Positions 41,674 through 51,029 are shown, numbered from the stretch's first letter. The stretch: DNA of 64,000 nt from Prauserella flavalba (GCF_003202235.1 NZ_MASU01000009.1:64501-128500), one strand, 5' to 3'. Numbers and translations: made by a program. The notes: a model not told the origin generated them from the sequence alone.

Positions 41674-43280
41674 CCGAGGCTCGACGGCAGCGGAACGTGT
41701 TCGAGCGCGCCCGTCGGCACGTGGCAGCGGACCAGGCCCGAGAAGCCGCGGACGGCCCGCAGGCCCTCGGCCGTGAACAGCGCCGTGTGCCGGTCCTCCC
41801 ACACCGGACCCGTCGGCACGCTCGTGCTGGTCTGGGTGCCCTCCGGCAGCGCGATCGCCGTCCTGGCCCCGCTGCCGGGCTCGATGGTCTCCAGCGCCGG
41901 CGGCGCGTAGCGGCAGGTGTGGACCAGCTCTCCGCCGGGAACCAGCTGGACGGGTTCCCCCTGCGGCAGCCGCAACCGTGCGCAGCCGGGCGTGAGCACG
42001 GCCAGCTCGCCGCCGTCGACGATCACGGCCGCCCCGCTCAGCGCGTCGAGCTGGACGAACTGCACCGGCAACGGCTCCGGCCGCTCACCGGGCACCCAAC
42101 GGAACGACTCGCCCAGCCGCGTGTAGAACACGGCGCCGCCGTGGATCCCGTGGACGCGGGTGCCGAGCTCGTCCTGCCTGGGCAGGCTCGCCACGCTCCC
42201 GTCTGCGAGATCGACGACGTGCACCTGGTCCCACGACCGGCGGCCGACGTGGGTCTCCGTGCCCGCCACGAGCCTGCCGTCGGCGCTGCGCACCGGGTGG
42301 CTGCCGAGGTCGGCGGGCAGCCGCTCGGGTTCGCCGTCCCAGCGGACCAGCGTGCCCGGCCCCGCCGTGGTGAACACCGCGATGCCCGCCGGCGTCTCCC
42401 ACGCGGTGTAGCAGTGCCGGCCCTCGGCTTTGCCCAGCGGCACCGGTTCGCCGTCGCGCCACACCACCACCGTGCCGTCGGCGGCGACCATGCCCGCCGC
42501 CGGCGGCCCGCCGGGTGTGCTGACCGGCTCGGTCTCGTGCCGCGGTGGCGTCCAGACCGCCGGGGGCGCCGGCTCCGGGGGCCGCCTCGGCAGGGCGGTG
42601 ACGGTCTCGCCGTCGACCGCGACCAGCCTGCGGGCGACGGCGTGCTCCAGCAGCGCGGGCAGTTCCGCCTCGGGCAGCAGCAGCCGCCCTACAAGCCCCT
42701 CGGTGCGCGCCGGGTCGCTCCAGGCGGCGACGGACGCGAGGTCCGACGCCGCCCAGACGTAGCGTTCGCGGCCGGTGCCGGACAGCGCGGGCCTGCCACG
42801 CCGGAGCCAGCGCGGCGGCTCCTGCCTGGCGGGCGCGGGCCAGAACTGGACGAGCCAGACGTCGCCCTCCTCGCCCTCGTCGGCGGCACGGCGCGACACG
42901 CGCGCCCGGAACGACCCGCGTGCGCCGAGCTCGAGCGTGCCGTCGTCGGTGCCGCCCGTCAGCAGGCCCAGCGCGACGGCGCCACTTCGGCTGTGGAACG
43001 GCGTCTCGACCACGTCCTCCCACGCGTCCCCCGCCGAGGGCGGCTCGGTGTCGTGGGCCTCCAGCCGCACGGACTGGTACGGATCACCCGCGTGGCCGTG
43101 CAGCCAGCCGTCCCCCGCCGTCGCGATCGTGCCGGCGAGGGCCTCGGTGGCCAGCTCGCCGAGCAACGCGTTCTCGTGCTCCGGCAACGACTCCTCGCGC
43201 GCGGGCCAGTCGTCCCTGACCACCACGGTGCCGTACTCGGGCAGGTACTCCGTGTCCTCGTGAACCCCCAGCAGTGCCAT
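41628..43280 (-). CDS. Propeller-like hypothetical protein
   Basis: A 550-residue cytoplasmic protein. The N-terminal 100 residues (LLGVHEDTEYLPEYGTVVVR; HGHAGDPYQSVRLEAHDTEP) are separate from the remainder. The rest shows repeated short strand units (AGMVAADGTVVVWRDGEPVP; AGIAVFTTAGPGTLVRWDGE; SADGRLVAGTETHVGRRSWD; DQVHVVDLADGSVASLPRQD) suggesting a WD40/YVTN-like beta-propeller. A TAGCGT box 7 bases before ATG 43280, with no ribosome site, points to a leaderless transcript. The function is unknown. Confidence 0.72.
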   Translation of the reverse strand: MALLGVHEDTEYLPEYGTVVVRDDWPAREESLPEHENALLGELATEALAGTIATAGDGWLHGHAGDPYQSVRLEAHDTEPPSAGDAWEDVVETPFHSRSGAVALGLLTGGTDDGTLELGARGSFRARVSRRAADEGEEGDVWLVQFWPAPARQEPPRWLRRGRPALSGTGRERYVWAASDLASVAAWSDPARTEGLVGRLLLPEAELPALLEHAVARRLVAVDGETVTALPRRPPEPAPPAVWTPPRHETEPVSTPGGPPAAGMVAADGTVVVWRDGEPVPLGKAEGRHCYTAWETPAGIAVFTTAGPGTLVRWDGEPERLPADLGSHPVRSADGRLVAGTETHVGRRSWDQVHVVDLADGSVASLPRQDELGTRVHGIHGGAVFYTRLGESFRWVPGERPEPLPVQFVQLDALSGAAVIVDGGELAVLTPGCARLRLPQGEPVQLVPGGELVHTCRYAPPALETIEPGSGARTAIALPEGTQTSTSVPTGPVWEDRHTALFTAEGLRAVRGFSGLVRCHVPTGALEHVPLPSSLGYRPFLVRPVLDRES

Positions 43281-43306
43281 GTGCGGGACGCTAACAGCAC
43301 CCTCCG

Positions 43307-44812
43307 TCAGCTTCGCTCCGCGTCGCTGTGCGGGTGCAGCGGCGTGCCCGCGACGGCGCAGTGCACCCGCACCGGGCTCGCCTCCGCTTCCGGTTCGCGC
43401 TCGCGCAGCCTGGCCGGGACCCCGACGGCGGCGATCACCGCGCCCGCGAGGAGCAGGCCCGCGCAGATCAGCATCGCCGCGCGGTAGGCGGGCCCGAGCG
43501 CGACCGGATCGGTGAGGCTGCCGGTGCCCAGTCCCGCGGCGAGCGGCAGCACCGCGACCGCGAGCAGCCCGGCCGCGCGGGCGACGGCGTTGTTGACGCC
43601 GCTGGCGATTCCGGCGTGCCGGTCGTCGACCGAGCCGAGGGCCGTCGCCGTCAGCGGCGCCACGGTGAGCGAGAGGCCGAGGCCGAACAGGATCACCGGC
43701 GGCAGGACGTCGGCCAGGTACGACGCGTCGGCGCCGATGCGCGAGAGCAGCACGAGCGCGCCCGCGCACACCACCGGGCCCGCCGTCATCGGGATCCGGG
43801 GCCCGATGCGCTCGGCGAGCGCACCGGCGCGCGCCGACAGCAGCAGCATCAGCACGGTCACCGGCAGCAGCGCGATCCCGGCTTCCAGCGGCGGGAACCC
43901 GGACACCACCTGGAGGTTGAGGACCACGAGGAAGAACACCCCGCCCAGTGCCGCGTACACGACGAACGTGACCACGTTGGTGGCGGAGAAGGCGCGGGAG
44001 CGGAAGATGCCCAGCGGCAGCATCGGATGCGCCGAACGCCACTCCACCACCAGGAAGCCCACCATCCCGGCGACGCCGAGGCCGAGGCTGCCCAGCACCA
44101 CCGCGGACGCTGGGCCCAGCTCCGGCCACGCGGTGAAGCCGTAGGTGAGCCCGGCGAGGCCGAGCGCGCCGAGTACGGCCCCGGCCACGTCCAGCCCGCC
44201 CACGGCACCGGGGTCTCTGGTCTCCGGCACGTGCCGCACCGCGACGGCGCACACGAGCACCGCCACCGGCACGTTGATGAGGAAGATCAGCCGCCAGCTC
44301 GCGATCTCGACGAGCCAGCCGCCCAGGAACGGACCGAGCGCGCCCGCGACACCGGCGAGCCCCGACCACGCCCCGATCGCCTTCGCCCGGTCGTCAGGGT
44401 GGAACGACGCCTCCAGTATCGCCAGCGCGCCGGGCGTGAGCAGCGCCCCGCCGACGCCCTGCAGCAGGCGGGCGGCCACGAGCATCTCGACCGACGGCGC
44501 CACCGCGCATAGCAGGGACGACACGGCGAACCACGCGACGCCGAGCAGGAAGACCCGCTTGCGGCCGAAGCGGTCGCCGAGCGAGCCGCCCAGCAGGATC
44601 AGCGCGGCGAGGCTGAGCGTGTAGCCGTTGACCGTCCACTGTAGAGCAGCGGTGGTCGCGCCGAGGCTCTCGCCGATGTCCGGCAGCGCGATGTTGACCA
44701 CCGTGGCGTCGATGAAGGTGAGCCCGGAACCCAGCACGGTCGCCAGCAGGACCCACCGGCCGGCGGCCTGCCCGTAGCGCAGTGCCGGCGCGCTCGCGCC
44801 ACTCGTCGTCAT
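43307..44812 (-). CDS. DHA2-family (EmrB/QacA) MFS drug efflux transporter
   Basis: A 501-residue protein with 14 predicted spans. Motif D1 is FIDATVVNIALPDIGESLGA, motif A is GGSLGDRFGRKRVFLLGVAW and motif C is GAWSGLAGVAGALGPFLGGW, the antiporter motif. It is expected to export hydrophobic or cationic compounds against protons. It lies 50 bases downstream of the CPYC flavoprotein on the same strand, so the two may form an operon. Confidence 0.93.
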   Translation of the reverse strand: MTTSGASAPALRYGQAAGRWVLLATVLGSGLTFIDATVVNIALPDIGESLGATTAALQWTVNGYTLSLAALILLGGSLGDRFGRKRVFLLGVAWFAVSSLLCAVAPSVEMLVAARLLQGVGGALLTPGALAILEASFHPDDRAKAIGAWSGLAGVAGALGPFLGGWLVEIASWRLIFLINVPVAVLVCAVAVRHVPETRDPGAVGGLDVAGAVLGALGLAGLTYGFTAWPELGPASAVVLGSLGLGVAGMVGFLVVEWRSAHPMLPLGIFRSRAFSATNVVTFVVYAALGGVFFLVVLNLQVVSGFPPLEAGIALLPVTVLMLLLSARAGALAERIGPRIPMTAGPVVCAGALVLLSRIGADASYLADVLPPVILFGLGLSLTVAPLTATALGSVDDRHAGIASGVNNAVARAAGLLAVAVLPLAAGLGTGSLTDPVALGPAYRAAMLICAGLLLAGAVIAAVGVPARLREREPEAEASPVRVHCAVAGTPLHPHSDAERS

Positions 44813-44862
44813 GAGGGCTCATGGTCGTCGCGGGCGCGAGCGCGGGCAAGACGGCGCAGGAT

Positions 44863-45822
44863 TCAGCGGCGCGCGCGCAGGGCCGCCACGGCCTCGCGGG
44901 CGTCCTCCTGCACGAGGTCGGCGTTGATCGCCGCGGCCGCGCCGACCCCGGCCGCCGCCGAGGACATCACCTGCGCGCGGGGGTCGGCGACGTTGCCCGC
45001 CACCCACACGCCGGGCACCGCCGTGGCACCCTGCGCGTCGGCGGGCACGTAGGTGGCGATCACCTGGCCGCCGACCTCCAGCTCGGCCGTCTCGAGGCCC
45101 AGCCCGGCGAGCACACCGGCGCGGGCGGTGGCGCGTGGCGCGACGGCGAGCGCCTCCCTGGCCACGATCTCGCCGGAGCGCAGCCGGACCCCGGTGAGCT
45201 CGTCGCCGGTCACCTCGAGTGCCGCGACTTCTCCTTCCACGACGGTCACGCCGAGCGCGTTGAGCTGCTCCCGCTCCTCGGCGGTGAGCGCGGGAGCCGT
45301 GTGCGTGAACAGGGTGACGTCGTCGCTCAGCTGCCGGAACAGCAGCGTCTGGTGCATCGCCATCGGGCTGGTGGCGAGCACGCCGATCGCGCGGTCGCGC
45401 ACCTCCCAGCCGTGGCAGTAGGGGCAGTGCAGGACGTCGCGCCCCCAGCGCGCGGCGAGCCCCTCGATGCCGGGCAGCTCGTCGGTGAGCCCGGTGGTCA
45501 CCAGCAGCCGCCGGGCGAGCACCTGCCCGCCGTCGGCGAGCCGGACGCGGAAACCACCGTCTCCCAAGGCTTCCGCCGACGACACCGTGCCGCTCACGAT
45601 CTCGCCGCCGTAGGCCTTGACGTCGGCGCGGCCCTGCGCCAGCAGCTCGGCGGGCGGCGTGCCCTCGCGGCCGAGGTAGTTGTGCACGCCGTCGGCGGGC
45701 GCGTTGCGCGGGTCGCCCGCGTCGACCACCAGCACCGACCGGCGTGACCGGGCCAGCGTCACCGCGCCGCTGAGCCCCGCGGCGCCGCCCCCGGCCACCA
45801 CCACGTCGTAGTTCTCGTTCAC
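44863..45822 (-). CDS. Thioredoxin-reductase-like FAD oxidoreductase (CPYC)
   Basis: A 319-residue flavoprotein from GTG 45822, preceded by GGAGGG. The N-terminal FAD site is VVVAGGGAAGLSGAVTLARS, the redox-active disulfide is HCPYCHGWEVRD and the second FAD motif is VPGVWVAGNVADPRAQVMSS. The NADPH-domain glycine motif is weak (AIGVLATSPMAMHQTLLFR). This resembles the thioredoxin-reductase-like subgroup that includes dithiol oxidases of antibiotic pathways (GliT/HlmI type), as well as many enzymes of unknown substrate. The downstream efflux pump is compatible with a detoxification role. Confidence 0.88.
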   Translation of the reverse strand: MNENYDVVVAGGGAAGLSGAVTLARSRRSVLVVDAGDPRNAPADGVHNYLGREGTPPAELLAQGRADVKAYGGEIVSGTVSSAEALGDGGFRVRLADGGQVLARRLLVTTGLTDELPGIEGLAARWGRDVLHCPYCHGWEVRDRAIGVLATSPMAMHQTLLFRQLSDDVTLFTHTAPALTAEEREQLNALGVTVVEGEVAALEVTGDELTGVRLRSGEIVAREALAVAPRATARAGVLAGLGLETAELEVGGQVIATYVPADAQGATAVPGVWVAGNVADPRAQVMSSAAAGVGAAAAINADLVQEDAREAVAALRARR

Positions 45823-45909
45823 CTGCGAATCCCTCCACTCGTCCACTCCCGGCACTATGCGCTCAGGCGGGCGGGAATGACAAAGGAAATTGCCAGAACC
45901 GCAAAACGC

Positions 45910-46707
45910 TCAGGCTCGGGCCGCCCAGCGGCCGTCCTCCCGGCTGATGCGCACGGGGTGGTCGAACGTCTTGGTGACGTGGTCGCTCGTGAGCACGGCG
46001 TCGGCGGCGCCGATGGCGAGCACGCGGCCCTCTCGCAGCAGCAGCGCGTGCGACGTGCTCGCGGGCAGCTCCTCCAGGTGGTGGGTCACGAGCACGGTCG
46101 CGAGCCGAGGATGCTCCCGGCGCAGCGCGTCGAGGCTCGTGAGCAGCTGCTCGCGGGCGGCGAGGTCGAGCCCGGTGGCGGGCTCGTCGAGCAGCAGCAG
46201 CCTCGGGCTGGGCAGCAGCGCCCTGGCGATCAGCGCCCGGCCCCGCTCGCCCTGCGACAGCACGGGCCAGCGCGCGTCCCGCCGCGTGGCGAGGCCGAGC
46301 ATGCCGATCAGCTCGTCGGCCCTCGCGACCTGGTCCGGCGTGGGCTGCCAGCGCGGCACGGGCTCCGTCGTGTTGGTCAGCCCGGTCAGCACGACGTCGC
46401 GCAGGCGCAGGGGCGTGGTGAGCGGGTGGCGCGGGTCGACGTGGCCGACGAACGTCCGCAATGTCCGCAGGTCGACCCTGCCGAGCCGGTGCCCGAGCAC
46501 CTCGACGGTTCCCCGGGTGGGGTGGGTGCGCGCGCCGAGCAGGCCGAGCAGCGTGCTCTTGCCTGCGCCGTTGCCGCCGAGCAGCGCCCAGTGCTCGCCG
46601 GGCCCGACGGTGAGCGACACCGATCGCAGCAGGTAGTTGCCCTCGCGCACGAGGTCGACGTCGCGGACGTCCAGCACGGGTCCGGTGTCCTCGGGGTGCA
46701 CGCTCAC
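45910..46707 (-). CDS. ABC transporter ATP-binding protein (ModF-like)
   Basis: A 265-residue ATPase with Walker A GGNGAGKST, signature VLSQGERGRAL (Gln in place of the usual first Gly), Walker B LLLLDEPATGLD and switch VLVTHHLEELPASTSH. No permease is adjacent. Its partner is the FCD regulator immediately upstream, with which it overlaps by GTGA. Stand-alone ATPases of this type (YlmA/ModF-like) are common in actinobacteria and may not be transport related. Confidence 0.9.
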   Translation of the reverse strand: MSVHPEDTGPVLDVRDVDLVREGNYLLRSVSLTVGPGEHWALLGGNGAGKSTLLGLLGARTHPTRGTVEVLGHRLGRVDLRTLRTFVGHVDPRHPLTTPLRLRDVVLTGLTNTTEPVPRWQPTPDQVARADELIGMLGLATRRDARWPVLSQGERGRALIARALLPSPRLLLLDEPATGLDLAAREQLLTSLDALRREHPRLATVLVTHHLEELPASTSHALLLREGRVLAIGAADAVLTSDHVTKTFDHPVRISREDGRWAARA

Positions 46708-47417
46708 CGCTCTCCCACCGCCGCCCTGATCACGGACAGCACGCTCTCCAGGTTGTCCACGGTCGCCGCGACCGCCGCGGCCTCGTCGCCGCGTTCCAGC
46801 GCGGCCAGCAGGTCGGTGTGCGCGTCCGCGACGTCGGGCAGGTCCTCCTCGTGCCGCACCATGTCCGTCAGGGCCTCGAACAGCACCGGGCGCACAGCGG
46901 TGAAGAGGCTCAGCAGCAGGGCGTTGCCGGACAGTTCGACCACCGAGCGGTGGAACTCCAGGTCCGCGGTCACGAACGCGGCGGCGTCGCCGCCGTCGAG
47001 TTCGCGCCGCCGGCGCAGGCCCGCGCGCAGGCGCTCGACGTCCTCGGGCCGGACCCGGTGCGCGGCGAGGCGCGCGGCCTCCACCTCCAGGGCGCGACGG
47101 ACCTCGTACACCTCGAGCAGCCGCGCGCGCCGGACGAGCCGCCCGACGTCGATCACGCCGACCACGCCGGCCCCCTCGTCCGGCGGGTCGGCGACGAACG
47201 TGCCCGCTCCGTGGCGCACGTCCAGCAGCCCGTCCCGCGCGAGCAGCCGCACCGCCTCCCGCACCGACGATCTGCCGACGCCCAGTTCGGCGGCGAGCCG
47301 GACCTCGTTCGGCAGCCGCTGACCCGGCCGCCACTCCCCGCTCCGCAGCCGCTCGCGCAGCAGGCTCTCCACCTGCGGCACCACCGGCCCGTGCCGCAGC
47401 ACCGGTGCCCTGGCCAC
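46704..47417 (-). CDS. GntR-family (FadR subfamily) regulator
   Basis: A 237-residue regulator. The winged HTH (about 10-75) is LRERLRSGEWRPGQRLPNEV, then LAAELGVGRSSVREAVRLLA. The FCD effector domain (about 95-230) keeps metal-site histidines in LEFHRSVVELSGN and ADAHTDLLAALERGD. It is co-transcribed with the ABC ATPase. The effector is probably a carboxylic acid, as is usual for FCD proteins. Confidence 0.93.
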   Translation of the reverse strand: MARAPVLRHGPVVPQVESLLRERLRSGEWRPGQRLPNEVRLAAELGVGRSSVREAVRLLARDGLLDVRHGAGTFVADPPDEGAGVVGVIDVGRLVRRARLLEVYEVRRALEVEAARLAAHRVRPEDVERLRAGLRRRRELDGGDAAAFVTADLEFHRSVVELSGNALLLSLFTAVRPVLFEALTDMVRHEEDLPDVADAHTDLLAALERGDEAAAVAATVDNLESVLSVIRAAVGER

Positions 47418-47505
47418 GCGCCACCTCCCCCGAAGATCGCCGGGAGCGAGCCTAACAAGGGTCAGCAGAGGTCTGAGGACTCACCCGGCCGGGGTGCGAC
47501 GCCCG

Positions 47506-48450
47506 TCACCCCGGCTCGCTCACCTCGCCGGAGAGCAGCGCCTCACCGAGGGCGGTGACGTGGTGGACGACGGCGCCGCCGTCCCGCGTGCTGTCGACCA
47601 GCCCCGACTCCCGCAGCACGGCGGCCTGCTTGCTCGCGGTGCCGACGGACGTGCCCAGGCGGGCCGCCAGCGCGCTCGTGCTCAGCGGCGTGGTCAGTGC
47701 CCGCAGGCAGTCGGCGCGCGTGCGGCCGAGCAGCGGGACGAGGCGCCGGCCCGGCGACGGGTTCCCGCCGCCGCCGTCGCCCGCCGGGTAGATGAGCACC
47801 GGCGGCAGGTCGTGGTCGACGAGCGTCACCGGCCGCCCCGCGCAGAAGTAGCTCGGCACCAGGGTGAGCCCCCGCCCGGCGAGCTCCAGGGTCCGGGTGC
47901 CCGGATAGGCGATGTCGAGCACCTCGCCGTTCCACCCGAGGACCCCCGGCACGCTCGCGAGCAGCGCGCCGGCACCGTCGCGGGCGAGCGCTCTGACGCG
48001 GGCGGCCCGGTCGGCCGCGACGATCCGGCACACCTCGTGCCACCGCGGCGCCACGAGCGCGTCGTGGGCCTCCCGCAGCGCGGCGACCACGAGGTGCCGC
48101 CACCTGCGGTCGCCGTCGGCGAGCTCGCGCACCCATCCCGGTGCGGGCCGCCGCGCGAACACCGCACGCAGGTCGGTCAGCAGCCGCGCCCGGGGCGTGC
48201 AGGCGACCGCCTCGCAGCCCTCGCCGATGTCGGTCACCGGCCGGGCCGGCGTCAGGAAGTCCGGAAAGGTCCCCCTCCGCGGCACCAGGGTGAACAGCGG
48301 GCCGAGCCGGTCCAGCCGTTCACTGGCCTCCGCCCGCAGGCCGTCGCGAGCCCGGTGCAGGCTCAGCACCAGCTCCCACATCGGATCGGGCCGGTCGGCG
48401 ACCCGGATCCGCTGCAGATCGTCGCGTTCGAACACCATGCGTAACCGCAT
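47506..48450 (-). CDS. ArsR-like winged-helix regulator with long N-terminal domain
   Basis: A 314-residue protein from the ATG at 48450, preceded by GGGGGAGG. The N-terminal 220 residues (MRLRMVFERDDLQRIRVADR; ELVLSLHRARDGLRAEASER; LTLVPSYFCAGRPVTLVDHD) resemble the sensor region of actinobacterial DUF5937/ArsR-type fusion regulators. The C-terminal 80 residues form the winged helix (LLGRTRADCLRALTTPLSTS, then LGTSVGTASKQAAVLRESGL). It may act on the neighbouring Gfo/Idh/MocA gene, but no operator was identified. Confidence 0.85.
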   Translation of the reverse strand: MRLRMVFERDDLQRIRVADRPDPMWELVLSLHRARDGLRAEASERLDRLGPLFTLVPRRGTFPDFLTPARPVTDIGEGCEAVACTPRARLLTDLRAVFARRPAPGWVRELADGDRRWRHLVVAALREAHDALVAPRWHEVCRIVAADRAARVRALARDGAGALLASVPGVLGWNGEVLDIAYPGTRTLELAGRGLTLVPSYFCAGRPVTLVDHDLPPVLIYPAGDGGGGNPSPGRRLVPLLGRTRADCLRALTTPLSTSALAARLGTSVGTASKQAAVLRESGLVDSTRDGGAVVHHVTALGEALLSGEVSEPG

Positions 48451-48536
48451 TCGTCTCGCCTCCCCCAAGACGCAGACAATCCCCCGCGCTCAAACTGACA
48501 GGCTCCTGCGCTGTGTGACGGCACGTCGGCCCAGGT

Positions 48537-49547
48537 TCACCCGAACGGTGCGGTGGCCCTCGGCCGCACCGGGAGGCCCGCGGCCCGGGAACAGTCGTCG
48601 ACGAGTTCCATGGTCGCGATCTCGGCACCCTCGCCGGTGCCCAGCGGCGCGCCCTCACGCAGGTGCGCGGCGAACGCCTCCAGCTGGTACGCGAACGAGG
48701 AGCGCGGGCCGAGGTGCTCGGTGCGCGTGCCCTCCGGGGTGGCGACCGTGACGCGGTCGTCCCAGTCGGGCCGGACGAACGACGCCGCGGTGGCCTCGCC
48801 ACGGGACCCGGTGACCCGGCAGCGGAACACGACCTCCCGGGCGGCCATGCCGCACCGCAGCTCCCCCACCGCGCCGCGGGGGAACTCCAGCGCGGCCTCC
48901 AGCCATTCGTCCACACCGGGCCGGCCCCGTCGCTCACCCGCGCGGGCGGTGACCACGCGCGGCGCCCCGCCCGCCCACGGGGCGAGCAGCCGATGCAGGT
49001 GCAGGCCATAACAACCGACGTCCATGAGTGCGCCGCCCGCCAGCGCGTAGGACCAGCGCGGGTCGTCCTCGGCCGGTGCCGGGATCAGCGTGACGGCCTC
49101 CACCGCGCGCAGCTCGCCCAGCTCGCCGGAGTCCAGCAGCTCCAGCAGCCGCCGGGCCACGGGGTGGTAGTGGTAGTGGAACGCGGGCAGCACCGTGAGC
49201 CCGGCACGCCGTGCCTCGGCGAACACCTCCCGTGCCTCGGCCGCGGTGGAGGCGAACGGTTTCTCGCTCAGCACGTGCTTGCCCGCGCGCACGGCGGCGA
49301 GGTTCCACGGCCCGTGCAGCGCGTTGACGAGCGGGTTGTAGACCACCTCGACGGTGTCGTCGGCCAGCACGGCGGCGTAGTCGCCGAGGACCCGCTCCAC
49401 GCCGTGCCGGGCGGCGAACGCCTCCGCCCTCGCCCGGTCGCGCGCGGCGACGGCCACCAATCGCTGCCCCGTTTCCGTGGCGGGCGCCACAATGACCGTC
49501 TCGGCGATTCTGGCCGCGCCGAGCACACCGATGCGAAGCGGTTCCAC
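48537..49547 (-). CDS. Gfo/Idh/MocA-family oxidoreductase
   Basis: A 336-residue NAD(P)-dependent sugar-type dehydrogenase. The dinucleotide site is LRIGVLGAARIAETVIVAPA and the conserved Glu-Lys-Pro is in GKHVLSEKPFASTAAEA. The C-terminal sheet domain contains ALAGGALMDVGCYGLHLHRL, where the usual catalytic Asp and His follow. GTG 49547 follows GGAGGAGAAGC. Substrates of this family are usually sugars, inositols or their derivatives; none is indicated here. Confidence 0.92.
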   Translation of the reverse strand: MEPLRIGVLGAARIAETVIVAPATETGQRLVAVAARDRARAEAFAARHGVERVLGDYAAVLADDTVEVVYNPLVNALHGPWNLAAVRAGKHVLSEKPFASTAAEAREVFAEARRAGLTVLPAFHYHYHPVARRLLELLDSGELGELRAVEAVTLIPAPAEDDPRWSYALAGGALMDVGCYGLHLHRLLAPWAGGAPRVVTARAGERRGRPGVDEWLEAALEFPRGAVGELRCGMAAREVVFRCRVTGSRGEATAASFVRPDWDDRVTVATPEGTRTEHLGPRSSFAYQLEAFAAHLREGAPLGTGEGAEIATMELVDDCSRAAGLPVRPRATAPFG

Positions 49548-49678
49548 GCGCTTCTCCTCCCTTTTCCCGGAAGCGTGGTGACCGGGGTGCCCACACCGTG
49601 AGACCGATTCCCCCACCCATTCACGGTGACATAACCTGGCGGGTGATTCTCCTACAGTGACCCCGTTTTGGAGTGCTC

Positions 49679-50950
49679 GTGTCGGCAACGACGGACAATT
49701 TTTCAGCACGTAATTTTCTCCTGAAATCACCGACATCGTGTGCGGCGCCACAACCGGCGCCCGAGGAGCCGGTCCGGCTGGTACCGCTCGTGATCGCGGG
49801 CGCACTCGCCGTGGGGCTCAGCTGGTACGTGTGGGCGGTGCACGGCCAGCGCTTCGGCGCGCTGCTGATCATCGGGCTGTTCCTCGGCGTCGCGCTGTTC
49901 CACTCCCGCTTCGGGTTCACGTCGGCGTGGCGGCAGCTGATCTCCGTCGGCAACGGTGAGGGCCTGCGGGCGCACACGCTCCTGATCGGCACCGCGACCA
50001 CGCTGATCGCGCTCATCGCCTCCTCCGGCGCGGGACTCTTCGGCGCGAGCCCGGAGTTGTCGGCGGGATCGATCGGACTGCCGCTCTTCCTCGGGGCGAC
50101 GGTGTTCGCGATCGGCATGCAGCTCGGCGGCGCCTGCGCGTCGGGAACACTGTTCGCCGTCGGCGCGGGGCAGTCGACGATCGTGCTCACGCTCGGCGGG
50201 TTCGTCATCGGCTCGGTGTTCTACACGTGGGCGTTCCCCGCGTTCGACGGCTGGCCCGAGGTCGAGGGCGTCCTGCTCTCCGACCACGTCGGCTGGTTCG
50301 GCTCGTGGGCCATCACCATCGTGGCGCTGCTGGCGATCGTGGTCGTAACGAGAGTGGTCCAGGCCAGGCGGACGCCGCCGCCCGTGGGCGCCGTGCCCAC
50401 GGCCCGCGGTGTCGCGCGGGTGTTCCGCGGCTCGTGGCCGATGCTCGCCGGCGCGGTGGTGCTCGGCGTGCTCGCCGCGGCGGTGGTGCTCGTCTCCGGC
50501 GGCATCTGGGGCGTCACGACGGCGTTCGCCCTCTGGGGCGCCAAGCTGTTGCAGCTGTTCGGGCTGCACCCGGAGACGTGGGAGTTCTGGCAGCAGACCA
50601 GATACGCCACGATGCTCGAGGGTCCGATCTGGACGGAGAAGACCAGCCTCACCAACATCGGCATCATCCTCGGCGCCGCCGTCGCCGCGTCGCTGGCGGG
50701 CACGTGGAAGATCCGCGCCGAGATCCCCTGGCGCACCGCGGTCGCGGCCGTGCTCGGCGGCATCCTGATGGGCATCGGCGCGCGCCTGGCCGGTGGCTGC
50801 AACATCGGCGCCTACCTCGGCGGCATCTCCACCGGCAGCCTGCACGGCTGGCTGTGGGGCCTCTTCGCGCTCGGCGGCACCTGGCTCGGCCTCAAGCTGC
50901 GCCCCCTGTTCGGCCTGGCCACCCCGAAGCCCACCGACAGCGCCTGCTGA
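49679..50950 (+). CDS. YeeE/YedE-family sulfur-compound transporter
   Basis: A 423-residue polytopic protein (about ten spans) from GTG 49679, which is 5 bases after GGAG. It contains the paired family motifs with conserved cysteines, AIGMQLGGACASGTLFAVGA and GIGARLAGGCNIGAYLGGIS. In characterised YeeE/TsuA proteins such cysteines relay thiosulfate across the membrane. No TusA-like partner gene is adjacent. It is followed 13 bases later by the variant palindrome copy 4. Confidence 0.9.
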   Translation: MSATTDNFSARNFLLKSPTSCAAPQPAPEEPVRLVPLVIAGALAVGLSWYVWAVHGQRFGALLIIGLFLGVALFHSRFGFTSAWRQLISVGNGEGLRAHTLLIGTATTLIALIASSGAGLFGASPELSAGSIGLPLFLGATVFAIGMQLGGACASGTLFAVGAGQSTIVLTLGGFVIGSVFYTWAFPAFDGWPEVEGVLLSDHVGWFGSWAITIVALLAIVVVTRVVQARRTPPPVGAVPTARGVARVFRGSWPMLAGAVVLGVLAAAVVLVSGGIWGVTTAFALWGAKLLQLFGLHPETWEFWQQTRYATMLEGPIWTEKTSLTNIGIILGAAVAASLAGTWKIRAEIPWRTAVAAVLGGILMGIGARLAGGCNIGAYLGGISTGSLHGWLWGLFALGGTWLGLKLRPLFGLATPKPTDSAC

Positions 50951-50963
50951 CCCCTGACGAGTT

Positions 50964-51018
50964 GGCCCCCAAGGCCACCTTTGTTGCGTTGAACGCAACA
51001 AAGGTGGCCTTGGGGGCC
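50964..51018. repeat. Nested palindromic intergenic repeat, copy 4 (sequence variant)
   Basis: Perfect 27-base arms surround one loop base, but the sequence is shifted: GGCCCCCAAGGCCACCTTTG on the left and its complement on the right. The core GGCCACCTT and the centre CGTT-G-AACG are shared with the other copies, while CAGTG/CACTG has become CCAAG and TTTGTTG. Both arms changed together, so base pairing is preserved. It sits between the convergent 3' ends of the YeeE gene and the 82-aa gene and probably acts as a bidirectional terminator there. Confidence 0.88.
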
Positions 51019-51029
51019 GTCTGTTTCCC

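Noticed and set aside
43500-45000. Possible biosynthetic gene cluster around the MFS and flavoprotein.
   Set aside because: No core biosynthetic enzyme (PKS, NRPS, terpene, RiPP) is visible within 20 kb on either side.
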